Shown piece after piece: positions 24,559 to 33,588 of a stretch of DNA of 53,880 bases. The number at the start of each line of letters is the position of its first letter. The first letter of the stretch is position 1. Position numbers and translations under genes: made by a program. The notes beneath the pieces were generated by a model. It saw only the letters and a program-made list of their open reading frames with translations. It made no database searches and was not told where the DNA came from. This stretch comes from Clostridium sp. Marseille-P2415 (GTDB lineage Bacteria; Bacillota; Clostridia; Lachnospirales; Lachnospiraceae): positions 2,097,567 to 2,151,446 of the forward strand of contig NZ_LT732526.1 of the NCBI RefSeq assembly GCF_900155545.1. Direction: 5' to 3'.

Positions 24559-25251
24559 TTATTCATGTCTTGGGTCAATGATCTTAGCAGCATCAGCAAC
24601 GCGGCCATACTGTCCTTTTGCCTTTTCCCAAGCCGTATTCGGATCGTCACCCTTCTTGATGAAGTCAGTCATCTTTCCAAGGCTTACAAACTGGTAGCCA
24701 ATGATCTGATCTTCTGCATCCAGTGCGATTCCGGTTACGTAGCCTTCAGCCATCTCTAAGTAACGGGGACCCTTCTTTAATGTTCCGTACATGGTACCAA
24801 CCTGTGAACGGAGACCCTTTCCTAAGTCTTCCAGTCCCGCACCTACCGGAAGTCCTTCTTCAGAGAATGCACTCTGAGTTCTGCCGTATGCAATCTGCAA
24901 GAATAATTCTCTCATTGCAGTGTTGATGGCGTCACAAACAAGATCTGTATTTAATGCTTCTAAAACGGTTAAGCCCGGCAGGATCTCTGCTGCCATAGCA
25001 GCTGAGTGTGTCATACCGGAGCAGCCGATTGTCTCTACTAATGCTTCCTGGATAATTCCCTCTTTTACGTTCAGAGTCAGCTTGCATGCACCCTGCTGCG
25101 GAGCACACCAGCCAACACCATGTGTCAAACCGGAGATATCTTTAACTTCTTTAGATTTTACCCATTTTGCTTCTTCTGGGATTGGAGCAGCGCCGTGATG
25201 AACGCCCTGTGCCACTGTGCACATCTCTTCTACTTCCTGTGAATAAATCAT
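24559..25251 (-). CDS. NifU-like iron-sulfur scaffold family protein
   Basis: 230 residues; ATG 25251 follows AAAGGAG. Resembles the IscU/NifU N-terminal fold with three spaced cysteines (GWCAPQQGAC, TIGCSGMT, LVCDAI). It is longer than classical IscU and has a C-terminal extension (MTDFIKKGDDPNTAWEKAK) typical of the variant paired with GGGtGRT proteins. No nifS/iscS desulfurase lies nearby. A cluster-assembly role rests on the family; the pairing with the next gene suggests a specialised client. Confidence 0.85.
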   Translation of the reverse strand: MIYSQEVEEMCTVAQGVHHGAAPIPEEAKWVKSKEVKDISGLTHGVGWCAPQQGACKLTLNVKEGIIQEALVETIGCSGMTHSAAMAAEILPGLTVLEALNTDLVCDAINTAMRELFLQIAYGRTQSAFSEEGLPVGAGLEDLGKGLRSQVGTMYGTLKKGPRYLEMAEGYVTGIALDAEDQIIGYQFVSLGKMTDFIKKGDDPNTAWEKAKGQYGRVADAAKIIDPRHE

Positions 25252-25461
25252 GTTAAAACTCCTTTCAAATAAGTAATAATTGTGAAAAGTACTTTGTTAA
25301 ATATATCACATCATACTTGATTATATTTTCTCACATTATGTCGATTTCCGCAAGTCTTTTTTACCTGAAACAGGAAATCGAACGGCCTTAAAACCTCCGT
25401 TTTTCCTTCTCTCCCACGGTCTTTTTCCTGCTGCTGATCCCACATTAAAAACCGCTGCAAA

Positions 25462-25515
25462 AAGCAGGATACCGGAAGGCTGAAATATTCCTTCCAGCCC
25501 TTTGGCATCCTGCTT
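25462..25515 (-). terminator. terminator of the NlpC/P60 gene
   Basis: Read leftward, AAGCAGGAT pairs with ATCCTGCTT around an inner arm (GGCTGGAAGG with CCTTCC), followed by TTTTTG; 11 nt after the stop at 25526. Confidence 0.8.
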
Positions 25516-25525
25516 TCTATATTCA

Positions 25526-26770
25526 CTATACGATTCTTCTGACTGAAAGTATGGTCCGGTAGGTAGCCGTTCCCACCTTGATCCCGGTTGACGGGGAGCT
25601 TGCATGGACAATTTGTCCATTGCCGATATAGATTCCCACATGGCCCGCATAGCAGATAATATCTCCCGGCTGTGCTTCGGAATAGGATACCTCACGGCCT
25701 GCGGAACGCTGCTCCGAAGAATTTCTTGGAACGGAGTAACCAAAATGCCTGTAAACAGACTGGACGAATCCGGAGCAATCCGTACCATTGGTCAGGCTGG
25801 TTCCCCCAAATACATAGGGGTTCCCCACGAACTGGAGTCCATAATCCGCAACCGCGCGGCCCTCTGCCGTTCCACCGCTGCTCTTGGACGCGGATGGACC
25901 GGTGTATTTGTTGTTATTACTGGAAGCCGGAGTCTTTTTGCTTGATGATGCCTTCTTTTTTGCCTCTTCCTCTGCTTTTTTCCGGGCTTCCTCGGCGGCC
26001 TTCTTTCTGGCTTCCTCTTCCTTCGCCTTGCGGATTTCCTCGTTCTTCTTTGCAACTGTCTGGGCATAAACGTTCGCATCCTGCTTTGCCTTGGCAAGCT
26101 GGCTGTCAAAATTGGAAACTTCCTTTTTCTTTGTCGCAATCAGGTCCTCAAGCTGGGTCTGCTGCTCCTTGTACTCCAGCTCCATAACCTCCATCTCAGC
26201 CTTGTCCTCCTCCAGGTCAGACTTATAATCAGCCACTTTCTGCTTCGTCTCCTGGAAAGTTACCAGCATGTTCCGGTCATATGTATAAATTCCCTCAACA
26301 TACTCTGCCTTGTTAAGAAGGTCCGACATGTTCTTTACCTGAAGGAAAATGTCCAGATATTCCGTATCTCCCTTTTCGTACATGTACTGGATTCTCTTTT
26401 TCATGGCAGCGTACTGCTTTTCCTCCTCTTTCTTAGCCGCTTCATAATCGGATTCGGCCTTCTTGATCTCCACTTCCTTGTTGGCCATATCGGTCTCCAG
26501 TATTTTAATATCCGATAAAAGAGCCGTTAAATCGGAAGACAGCTTGGACACCTGATTCTGGGCAGCGCTCTTATTGTTTTCCGCTTCCTGGGCCTTTTTA
26601 TTGGCCTCCTCCAACTTTTTCTGCGCTTCCTGCTTCTCTTTCTCCGCCTTTGATGTAGCCCAGGCCGGTACGCTCTGGCTGCAGACCATAGTGCCCACCA
26701 GCAGGCCACAAAGCAGTTTTCTGAGTACCCCTGCATTTCTTCTATTAATAATCTGTATTTTTCGTTTCAT
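25526..26770 (-). CDS. secreted coiled-coil NlpC/P60 peptidoglycan endopeptidase
   Basis: 414 residues. A lysine/arginine-led signal peptide (LLCGLLVGTMVCSQSVPAWA, cut near residue 39) is followed by long Glu/Lys/Ala coiled coils (~40-255), a Ser/Lys/Thr linker, and a C-terminal NlpC/P60 domain. That domain has the catalytic Cys in GTDCSGFVQSVY, His in CYAGHVGIYIG and the third polar residue in IVHASSPSTG. This is the PcsB/CwlO-like architecture: a D,L-endopeptidase for cell elongation or separation, usually regulated by FtsEX through the coiled coil. Followed by a clear terminator. Confidence 0.93.
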   Translation of the reverse strand: MKRKIQIINRRNAGVLRKLLCGLLVGTMVCSQSVPAWATSKAEKEKQEAQKKLEEANKKAQEAENNKSAAQNQVSKLSSDLTALLSDIKILETDMANKEVEIKKAESDYEAAKKEEEKQYAAMKKRIQYMYEKGDTEYLDIFLQVKNMSDLLNKAEYVEGIYTYDRNMLVTFQETKQKVADYKSDLEEDKAEMEVMELEYKEQQTQLEDLIATKKKEVSNFDSQLAKAKQDANVYAQTVAKKNEEIRKAKEEEARKKAAEEARKKAEEEAKKKASSSKKTPASSNNNKYTGPSASKSSGGTAEGRAVADYGLQFVGNPYVFGGTSLTNGTDCSGFVQSVYRHFGYSVPRNSSEQRSAGREVSYSEAQPGDIICYAGHVGIYIGNGQIVHASSPSTGIKVGTATYRTILSVRRIV

Positions 26771-26867
26771 CGTCCGTTCCTTTTTACAGTATTTTCTAAT
26801 CCTAACCTATATGTTAACGTAAAACAGGGGTAAAATTCAAGTCCTATTTTAGAAATTTTAGAATTTT

Positions 26868-28259
26868 TTAATACCCGTCCGGAACTTTATCCGTTTCCAC
26901 CCGGATTGCATTTCCAGCCTGAGGCAGCTTATCCGCCACCTTTATGAAACAGAAAAAGAACAGAATCCCCTTGATGACACTGGAAACGGTAAAAGCCCAC
27001 CAGATTCCGTCAAGCCCAAGAGCCGTACCGCTTAAGACCATGGCAAGAGGTATTCTGGCTGTAGTGAACACGATGCTTATGACCGAACATAAAAGGGTTT
27101 TTCCCAGGCCGGAAAGGGCCCCTACCGTTGTTAACTCAATGCACATGAACATCTGGGAAAAGCCCAGAATCACCAGATAACGCACTCCCATGGGAATCAC
27201 ATCCGCTTCATGGATGAACAATCCGAATATCTGTTCCGGAAGACCGATTAACAGGGCCGAGCTGAATAATCCCCAGACAAACATAACTCCTGACGCTGTG
27301 AAATATCCCTTTTTCACCCTGTCATATTGTCCTGCTCCGTAATTTTGTCCGCTAAAGGAATTGATCGCAGCCCCAAATCCATCCGCTGTCATCCAGGAGA
27401 TGGATTCGATCTGGCCCCCCACACGCAGAACCGCTACCGCCGTATCTCCAAATCCGGCCACGAAACGGGTTAATACCATGGAAATGCTGGTGTAGATAAG
27501 ATTCTGTACGGAAGCAGGAAAACCGATCCGGATCATGGTCTTTATATGAGTCCATGAAACCTTATGAAGTACCTTCACCTTATGGAAAAGCATCCGGTCT
27601 TTTCTTATTGCTGCCAGAAACACCGCAGTCACAACGGCCTGAGCCATGACAGTTGCAGCAGCAGCCCCCAATACTCCGAAACCTTTTATCGGGCCAAAAC
27701 CAAAAATCAGGAGCGGGTCCAGAATCATATTCAAAGCCAGACCGGCCACATTGGCAAACAGCGGAGTCCTGCTGTCTCCCATAGCCGTCAGGATCCCGGT
27801 GATAATCGAATTTAAAAAGGAGAACAGGATCAGGCCGCAGGTAACTTTTAAATAAACCTGGGCATTCTGGATGATGACAGCATCGCTTAATCCAAAAAAT
27901 CCGATCAAAGGCCTTGCTCCAAAAATCGCCGCCGCCCCATACAGGAAAGCAAACAGTATCCCCATCTGTATCGAACCGGAAGCGTATTTTGCCGCTTCCT
28001 CAATATTTCCGCTTCCCAAAGCATGTGCCACCTTTACCTGGCCGCCCATCTTTGCCAGGGCGACAACGCCCTGGGAAAGCCAGACATACATGCCTCCCGC
28101 CCCGACCGCAGCAACGGCCGGAGAACCGACGAAGCCGATCCAGGCCATATCCGTTAAGTTGTAGGCCATCTGGACCAGAGCCGTTACCATGATCGGCAGC
28201 GCCAGGCCAGTTAAAGATGTAAAAATATGCCCTCTTAATAAATCAACTTTTTTGCTCAT
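26868..28259 (-). CDS. MATE-family efflux transporter
   Basis: 463 residues with about twelve hydrophobic helices in two related halves (ALPIMVTALVQMAYNLTDM in the first; IGFPASVQNLIYTSISMVL in the second), the arrangement of Na+/H+-coupled MATE antiporters such as NorM/DinF. Substrate cannot be read. A hairpin of the form GGGCTGCC/GGCAGCCC just upstream (28286-28309) separates it from the nfn genes and may end their transcription. Confidence 0.92.
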   Translation of the reverse strand: MSKKVDLLRGHIFTSLTGLALPIMVTALVQMAYNLTDMAWIGFVGSPAVAAVGAGGMYVWLSQGVVALAKMGGQVKVAHALGSGNIEEAAKYASGSIQMGILFAFLYGAAAIFGARPLIGFFGLSDAVIIQNAQVYLKVTCGLILFSFLNSIITGILTAMGDSRTPLFANVAGLALNMILDPLLIFGFGPIKGFGVLGAAAATVMAQAVVTAVFLAAIRKDRMLFHKVKVLHKVSWTHIKTMIRIGFPASVQNLIYTSISMVLTRFVAGFGDTAVAVLRVGGQIESISWMTADGFGAAINSFSGQNYGAGQYDRVKKGYFTASGVMFVWGLFSSALLIGLPEQIFGLFIHEADVIPMGVRYLVILGFSQMFMCIELTTVGALSGLGKTLLCSVISIVFTTARIPLAMVLSGTALGLDGIWWAFTVSSVIKGILFFFCFIKVADKLPQAGNAIRVETDKVPDGY

Positions 28260-28319
28260 AAATAAGTGTACTCCGTCCCAAAAGGGCTGCCAGAAAACCG
28301 GCAGCCCTTACTATATGGA

Positions 28320-29708
28320 TCATTCCTTTGCAGAAAGGTATTCATGGATTCCTCTTGCACCGGCCCGTCCGGCTTCCATAGCCAGAATAACGGTTGCGGC
28401 TCCTGTCACCGCATCCCCTCCGGCATATACGCCTTCCTTGCTGGTCTTTCCTGTGGATTCCTCAGCAATGATGCATCTGCGCTTATTAATATCCAGTCCC
28501 TTGGTGGTGCTTGATATCAGCGGATTCGGTGAAGTACCTAAGGACATGATAACCGTGTCCACGTCAATGACAAATTCAGATCCTTCTACCTCTACCGGTC
28601 TTCTTCTGCCGGAAGCATCCGGTTCGCCAAGTTCCATTCTGATGCATTTCATTCCCTTTACCCAGCCCTTTTCATCCGTGAGGATCTCCACCGGGTTGGT
28701 TAAAAGGTTAAAAATAATTCCTTCTTCTTTTGCATGGTGAACCTCTTCTGCTCTTGCAGGAAGCTCTGCCTCACTTCTTCTATAGACAACATGCACTTCC
28801 GCTCCGAGACGAAGAGCGGTTCTGGCCGCATCCATGGCAACGTTTCCGCCGCCTACGACTGCTACCCTCTTACCGGCTACGATCGGGGTATCATAATCCT
28901 CGCGGAATGCCTTCATCAGATTGCTTCTGGTCAAATATTCATTTGCGGAGAACACGCCGTTTGCATTCTCTCCCGGAATTCCCATGAACATTGGCAGACC
29001 TGCTCCGGAACCGATGAAAACGGCCTGGAAGCCTTCCTCATCAAAAAGTTCATCAATGGTCACGGACTTGCCAACGATCACATTGGTCTCAATCTTAACG
29101 CCAAGCTTTCTCACGTTGTCGATCTCCGGCTGAACCACAGCCTCCTTAGGAAGACGGAATTCCGGAATGCCGTAGGTCAATACACCGCCCGGCTCATGAA
29201 GGGCTTCGAAAATCGTGACCTCATAGCCCATCTTGGCCAGATCGCCGGCACAGGTAAGTCCGGAAGGACCGGAACCAATGACAGCTACCTTTTTACCGTT
29301 GGTCTTCTCCGGTGCAGCCGGAACAAATCCGTGCTCTCTGGACCAGTCTGCTACGAAACGCTCCAGCTTTCCAATGGAAATCGGCTCCCCTTTGATTCCG
29401 CGGATACACTGGCCTTCGCACTGGCTCTCCTGAGGACATACACGGCCGCAGACTGCCGGAAGGGCAGAGGATTCCGCAATGACCTTGGCAGCATCCTCAT
29501 AATTTCCTTCCTCCACTTCCTTAATAAATCCGGGTATGTTAATGGATACCGGACAACCGGCCACACATTTGGGATTCTTGCACTTAATGCAGCGGCTGGC
29601 TTCTTCCATTGCCTCTTCTTCATTATATCCAAGACAAACCTCTTTAAAGTTCGTCGCTCTGACCTTTGGGTCCTGTTCTCTAACTGGTACTTTCTTTAAT
29701 ACATCCAT
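28320..29708 (-). CDS. nfnB: NfnB / GltA-like NADPH-binding oxidoreductase subunit
   Basis: 462 residues of the glutamate synthase small-subunit family. Two cysteine clusters for [4Fe-4S] centres are near the N terminus (CIKCKNPKCVAGCP and CGRVCPQESQCEGQC); the FAD motif is VIGSGPSGLTCAGD and the NADPH motif VVGGGNVAMDAA. Located directly after an NfnA/SudB-like gene (TAATG, 1-nt overlap). That pair is the NADH-dependent reduced ferredoxin:NADP+ oxidoreductase (electron-bifurcating), or in some organisms sulfide dehydrogenase SudAB. No glutamate synthase large subunit is adjacent, which favours Nfn. Confidence 0.88.
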   Translation of the reverse strand: MDVLKKVPVREQDPKVRATNFKEVCLGYNEEEAMEEASRCIKCKNPKCVAGCPVSINIPGFIKEVEEGNYEDAAKVIAESSALPAVCGRVCPQESQCEGQCIRGIKGEPISIGKLERFVADWSREHGFVPAAPEKTNGKKVAVIGSGPSGLTCAGDLAKMGYEVTIFEALHEPGGVLTYGIPEFRLPKEAVVQPEIDNVRKLGVKIETNVIVGKSVTIDELFDEEGFQAVFIGSGAGLPMFMGIPGENANGVFSANEYLTRSNLMKAFREDYDTPIVAGKRVAVVGGGNVAMDAARTALRLGAEVHVVYRRSEAELPARAEEVHHAKEEGIIFNLLTNPVEILTDEKGWVKGMKCIRMELGEPDASGRRRPVEVEGSEFVIDVDTVIMSLGTSPNPLISSTTKGLDINKRRCIIAEESTGKTSKEGVYAGGDAVTGAATVILAMEAGRAGARGIHEYLSAKE

Positions 29709-30598
29709 TACTTGTCACCTCCACACAGTCCGCATCCGCCATGATGAGTATCGCCTTCACGGGCTTTTAAAGCCGCGCGCCCCTCTTCTGATTTATACAT
29801 CATCTGGCGCTTCATGGCTTCGTCAAAATTAACCAGGTGTCCGTCAAACTCCGGTCCATCCACACAGGCAAATTTTACTTCATCGCCAACCGTGATACGG
29901 CAGGCACCGCACATGCCGGTTCCGTCTACCATGACCGGATTTAAGCTGACAATGGTCGGAATGTCCAATTCTTTGGTCAGGAGACAGGTGAACTTCATCA
30001 TGATCATCGGTCCGATGGCTACACACACATCGTATTTTTTACCCTGATTCTGAACCAGGTCCTTAATTACCTCAGTTACCATGCCCTTTCTTTCATAAGA
30101 GCCGTCATCCGTAGTTACATATAAATTACCGGCCTGTCCTCTCATGGCATCTTCCAGGATCAATAAATCCCTGGTCTTTGAACCCATGATAACATCAACA
30201 TCTATGCCGTGTTCTCTCATCCACTTTACCTGGGGATAAACAGGAGCAGTTCCAACACCCCCGGCTACAAACAGATATTTTCTTTTCTTTACTTCTTCTA
30301 TGCCGTCATGTACGAATTCAGACGCATTGCCTAAAGGACCGACCACATCTTCAAAGCTGTCTCCTGTTTTTAACCCGGCCATCTTTTCCGTACTGGCCCC
30401 CACTGTCTGAAATACAATGGTTACGGTACCCTTCTCACGGTCATAATCACAGATGGTAAGCGGAATTCTCTCTCCTCTGTCATCCATCTTAACGATAACA
30501 AATTCTCCAGGCTGGCAGGCTTTGGCAATCCGGGGTGCTTCCACATCCATCAGATAGATCTTGTCAGCTAACATCTCTGCTTTTAAAATCTTGTACAT
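29708..30598 (-). CDS. nfnA: NfnA / SudB-like FAD- and [2Fe-2S]-containing subunit
   Basis: 296 residues from ATG 30598, with AGGAGG 6 nt upstream. A ferredoxin-NADP reductase-like FAD domain (RIPLTICDYD) and NAD domain (FVAGGVGTAPVYPQ) are followed by a C-terminal 2Fe-2S cysteine set in DGTGMCGACRITVG plus KFACVDGP. It binds NAD(H) and bifurcates electrons with NfnB. The ~100-nt region upstream has no recognised regulator site; a GCCGATAA box at 30705-30698 is noted elsewhere. Confidence 0.88.
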   Translation of the reverse strand: MYKILKAEMLADKIYLMDVEAPRIAKACQPGEFVIVKMDDRGERIPLTICDYDREKGTVTIVFQTVGASTEKMAGLKTGDSFEDVVGPLGNASEFVHDGIEEVKKRKYLFVAGGVGTAPVYPQVKWMREHGIDVDVIMGSKTRDLLILEDAMRGQAGNLYVTTDDGSYERKGMVTEVIKDLVQNQGKKYDVCVAIGPMIMMKFTCLLTKELDIPTIVSLNPVMVDGTGMCGACRITVGDEVKFACVDGPEFDGHLVNFDEAMKRQMMYKSEEGRAALKAREGDTHHGGCGLCGGDK

Positions 30599-30760
30599 CT
30601 TTATCCTCCTAATGTCTTTGTGAATATACCTATACACCATTCCTGATAGCCTTCCCCAACAATCAGATGAAATGGCACTTATATCATCTTATCATTTTTA
30701 TCGGCGGCTGACAATATTTATCGAAAAATATCATTAAATTTTTATCGATTTATTATTTTA

Positions 30761-31267
30761 TTATCTTTTACCAGCGGCTTCTTTCCGCCGGTACATGCGA
30801 AAGGTATAGCATAAATCAAAATAAGTCTTCTCGTCACTTTCTGCCGCCATCGCCCACGACGGATCCTGATCCAGATTGGGGAAGCAGGTATCTGCGCTGT
30901 ACGAATAGTCGATATAAGTTACATGCGCCGCATCACAATAGGGAAGGAATTGTTCATAAAGGCTTTGCCCGCCAATGATAAAACAGTCCTCATCAGAATA
31001 CTTGCGAAGTTCTTCCAGAGCTTCCGGAAGGCTGTGGCAGACAACCGCTCCCTTTACTTTATAATCCGGGTTCTTAGTCAGCACGATATTGGTTCTTCCG
31101 TATAACGGCTGCTTTCCGGGAAAGCTCTCCAATGTCTTCCGTCCCATGACAATTACTTTCCCAAGGGTTTCCTCCCGGAACAATTTCATATCCTCAGGAA
31201 TGGAAACGAGAAGCTGGCCCTGATTGCCGATGGACCAGTTTTTATCCACTGCAACAATGATATTCAT
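30761..31267 (-). CDS. folA: dihydrofolate reductase
   Basis: 168 residues. MNIIVAVDKNWSIGNQGQL, then VIVMGRKTLESFPG and CFIIGGQSLYEQFLP are the folate- and NADPH-binding blocks; the catalytic acid is the Glu or Asp in PEDMKLF. It lies 21 nt after the ThyX-like gene, so dTMP and tetrahydrofolate metabolism may be linked. An AT-rich imperfect dyad (ATCGATAAAAAT..ATTTTTCGAT, about 30717-30748) after the stop may terminate it. Confidence 0.95.
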   Translation of the reverse strand: MNIIVAVDKNWSIGNQGQLLVSIPEDMKLFREETLGKVIVMGRKTLESFPGKQPLYGRTNIVLTKNPDYKVKGAVVCHSLPEALEELRKYSDEDCFIIGGQSLYEQFLPYCDAAHVTYIDYSYSADTCFPNLDQDPSWAMAAESDEKTYFDLCYTFRMYRRKEAAGKR

Positions 31268-31288
31268 AGGTCAACTCATCCCTTTCCT

Positions 31289-31912
31289 TTATTCTTCTTC
31301 CGCAAGGATCAGTTCTTTTGCATAGGGAAGGCTCTCGATCCACCGGCAGAAAGCATGCCATTCCTCAAGCTTATGATTACGCCTTGAAAAATATATATTG
31401 ATCAGCGTTTCATAATTCAAAGTGCATGTCCTCATCTGATTGTAGCCGGATGGGAGGAGCTGGATCAAATCGTACCAGTCTTCTTTATTCTTTGTCTCTA
31501 TGTAACGGAGACGGATCTTCTCCAGTTGTGCTACCACCGTTTCCATAAATGCCAGAGTCTGTTCTGTCATATGGTCATGGCTGAAATCTTCCATTTCAAA
31601 GGGCTTGCTGTGGATTTTGTGCATGGTGCTCGTAGAATTCGCTACGGTAGACACTTTATAGGTATCGTATTCTTTCCACCAGTATATGGGTGCCGTGATA
31701 TCCACTGACACAAAAATCTGCCGGATGTATTTGCGGTGATCGCTTCCTGCCTTTCTCAAACGCTTTGCAAGACCCAGATCATTGGGGCCCAGGATGTATT
31801 CCCCTTCTTCGTTATAACTGCTGTCCATACGGTCCCAGCTGTTCATGGGATTTCTCGCACCCCGAATGGCATTTTCTATGTTCATGACACTGGTTCTTTC
31901 ACATTTTAACAT
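31289..31912 (-). CDS. ThyX-like protein with degenerate signature
   Basis: 207 residues; AAGGAG 6 nt before ATG 31912. The segment RKYIRQIFVSVDITAPIYWW and the following YKVSTVANSTSTM sit where flavin-dependent thymidylate synthase ThyX has its RHRxxSxNExSxR signature. Here only the Asn and the second Ser keep their spacing; the arginines and the Glu are gone. Length fits ThyX (about 210-250). The partner gene is folA, common near thymidylate synthases. It may be a divergent enzyme or a ThyX-fold protein with another job; the assignment is tentative. Confidence 0.6.
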   Translation of the reverse strand: MLKCERTSVMNIENAIRGARNPMNSWDRMDSSYNEEGEYILGPNDLGLAKRLRKAGSDHRKYIRQIFVSVDITAPIYWWKEYDTYKVSTVANSTSTMHKIHSKPFEMEDFSHDHMTEQTLAFMETVVAQLEKIRLRYIETKNKEDWYDLIQLLPSGYNQMRTCTLNYETLINIYFSRRNHKLEEWHAFCRWIESLPYAKELILAEEE

Positions 31913-31947
31913 GGTATCTCCTTTCTTTTCGCTGATTCCTCTTGTTT

Positions 31948-32955
31948 TTACAGGCTTAAAATTTTGTTCCAGATACTGTCATCCACGTAAATGCCGTTTT
32001 CATCATGGTCCTTATGAAATCTCTCAAGCCCTTCTCCCGGCACATGGATATCGCTGCCCGGTTCTGCCGGTTCCGAGGTTTTTAAATACCCGGAAGCTTC
32101 CTTCACCTTTTCCCTGATTGCTTCTGCATCGCTGTAAGTGTCAGGATTGATTACAATAAAGACCTGGGAACAGCCGGTACAGCTTTCCCGGTCCTCTTCG
32201 TCCATGTTTTTGGCCGATTTCCCCTCAGTCAGGGCGGCTCCCAGCACGTCCAGCATAAATGCAAAGGCAGAGCCTTTCCAATATCCCATCGGAAGAATCC
32301 GTCTGCTCTTCTCAATATCTCCCGGAACATCCGTTAAATTCCCTTCCTCATCATATCCGCCCGGATAGGGAAGCTTCTTTCCCGCCAGTCTGGTCACCTG
32401 AAGTTTTCCATAAGAATACTGGGAAATGGCCATGTCCATAAACAGCGGCTTTCCATCCTCCCCCGGCATAGCAAAGATAATGGGGTTATTGCCGATTCTT
32501 GGATCCTTACCTCCCCACGGGGGCATAACGGACTCGGTATTGGTCCATAGGATCCCAATGTATCCTCTTTCAGCCAGGTATTTCCCATAGGAACCGCCGC
32601 GCATCCAGTGGGTGGTATTCCGGATTCCCACCATGCCGATTCCATACCGGTCCGCCAGTTCCATCGCTCTTTCACAGCAGAATAAGGAATTGGTAATTCC
32701 CGGCCCTAAGTTTCCGTCATAAATCCGGATGGCTCCAAATTCTTTTTTAAGCTCCGGCTCTCCATCTTTTTTCACCCAGCCCCGGTCCAGGTAACCGCAA
32801 AAACGCGCTACCCGGTTGGTCCCGTGAGAATAAACACCATCATAAGTGGTTTCAGTGTGTATTTTTGCACAAATCTCCGCTTTTTCTTCTGACAGGCCAT
32901 GCTTTATAAAGGCACGTTTTATTGCTGCTTTCATTTCATCATAGGATACCCTCAT
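31948..32955 (-). CDS. Ldh-family (malate/L-lactate/2,3-diketogulonate) NAD(P)H dehydrogenase
   Basis: 335 residues from ATG 32955, 6 nt after GAGGTG; a GTG at 32964 overlaps that site. SHGTNRVARFCGYL, ITNSLFCCERAMELA, GMVGIRNTTHWMRGG (catalytic His) and GNNPIIFAMP mark the type-2 malate/lactate dehydrogenase family, which is unrelated to classical LDH. The protein is closest in feel to 2,3-diketo-L-gulonate reductase (YiaK/DlgD). No sugar-acid genes surround it, so the substrate is open. Confidence 0.82.
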   Translation of the reverse strand: MRVSYDEMKAAIKRAFIKHGLSEEKAEICAKIHTETTYDGVYSHGTNRVARFCGYLDRGWVKKDGEPELKKEFGAIRIYDGNLGPGITNSLFCCERAMELADRYGIGMVGIRNTTHWMRGGSYGKYLAERGYIGILWTNTESVMPPWGGKDPRIGNNPIIFAMPGEDGKPLFMDMAISQYSYGKLQVTRLAGKKLPYPGGYDEEGNLTDVPGDIEKSRRILPMGYWKGSAFAFMLDVLGAALTEGKSAKNMDEEDRESCTGCSQVFIVINPDTYSDAEAIREKVKEASGYLKTSEPAEPGSDIHVPGEGLERFHKDHDENGIYVDDSIWNKILSL

Positions 32956-33202
32956 TGTATTCACCTCGGTACTTTTCTGTTATTGAGTTATATAACCTTC
33001 TATCATTATATCGGAAATTTGAATTCCTGTAAACAAGACCGGTCCTGTTCCGCTCATGAAATAGGGGCATATCGCTGCAGATCCCTTTGATGCAATACAA
33101 TAATAGTAGTTTTCATCTATTATTTTAGTTATAATACTCTTGTATAATTGGCAATTATAACTCTTGTATGGATTAAAATTTATGAAAAGGAGATTAATAC
33201 CA

Positions 33203-33526
33203 ATGGATGAAAATTACATACCAGAGAGACTGGCACAGCTTCGGACACAAAAGGGCTTATCGGCCAGGGATATGAGCCTGTCCATGGGACAGGCAGATAA
33301 CTATATTAACAATATTGAAAACAGAAAATCCATGCCGTCCATGCAGAATTTCCTGTCCATCTGTGAATTTCTGAATGTGACTCCCAGGGAATTTTTCGAT
33401 GAAGACAATTCAAATCCTGTACTTCTGAATGAACTGATCTCAGAGCTGAAGCCATTAAACGGCAAGGCGCTTGAAAACCTGCTGAGCCTGTTATTGGACC
33501 TGCAGGGGAAAATTAAGAACGGCTGA
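33203..33526 (+). CDS. Xre-family regulator
   Basis: 107 residues from ATG 33203 (AAAGGAG about 10 nt upstream). Helix-turn-helix LRTQKGLSARDMSLSMGQADNYINNIEN, then MPSMQNFLSICEFLNVTPREFF, the usual pattern of small Xre proteins. Single gene, convergent with sbcC over a strong hairpin. The target is unknown. Confidence 0.88.
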   Translation: MDENYIPERLAQLRTQKGLSARDMSLSMGQADNYINNIENRKSMPSMQNFLSICEFLNVTPREFFDEDNSNPVLLNELISELKPLNGKALENLLSLLLDLQGKIKNG

Positions 33527-33534
33527 TGCCGGCC

Positions 33535-33585
33535 GGAGCGTGCGTATTCTAAGAGAATGGAACTTCCTGCGGATACGCACGCTCC
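33535..33585. terminator. long bidirectional terminator hairpin
   Basis: GGAGCGTGCGTAT pairs exactly with ATACGCACGCTCC around a 25-nt loop, between the convergent Xre gene and sbcC. Confidence 0.8.
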
Positions 33586-33588
33586 AGG

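Noticed and set aside
25604-26187. Plus-strand frames of 113 and 171 codons
   Set aside because: Antisense of the NlpC/P60 gene, whose motifs are clear.
28734-29699. Long plus-strand frame of 321 codons
   Set aside because: Exact shadow of nfnB on the other strand; no ribosome binding site and no protein motif.
28320-30598. Glutamate synthase (GltBD) operon
   Set aside because: No large subunit; the partner is an FAD/2Fe-2S NfnA/SudB-like protein, so the GltA-like gene is the Nfn subunit.
30698-30705. GCCGATAA on the minus strand, a perfect sigma-D -10 box upstream of nfnA
   Set aside because: No TAAA at the required ~15-nt distance (the nearest is 11 nt), and a motility sigma factor before nfn genes makes little sense.
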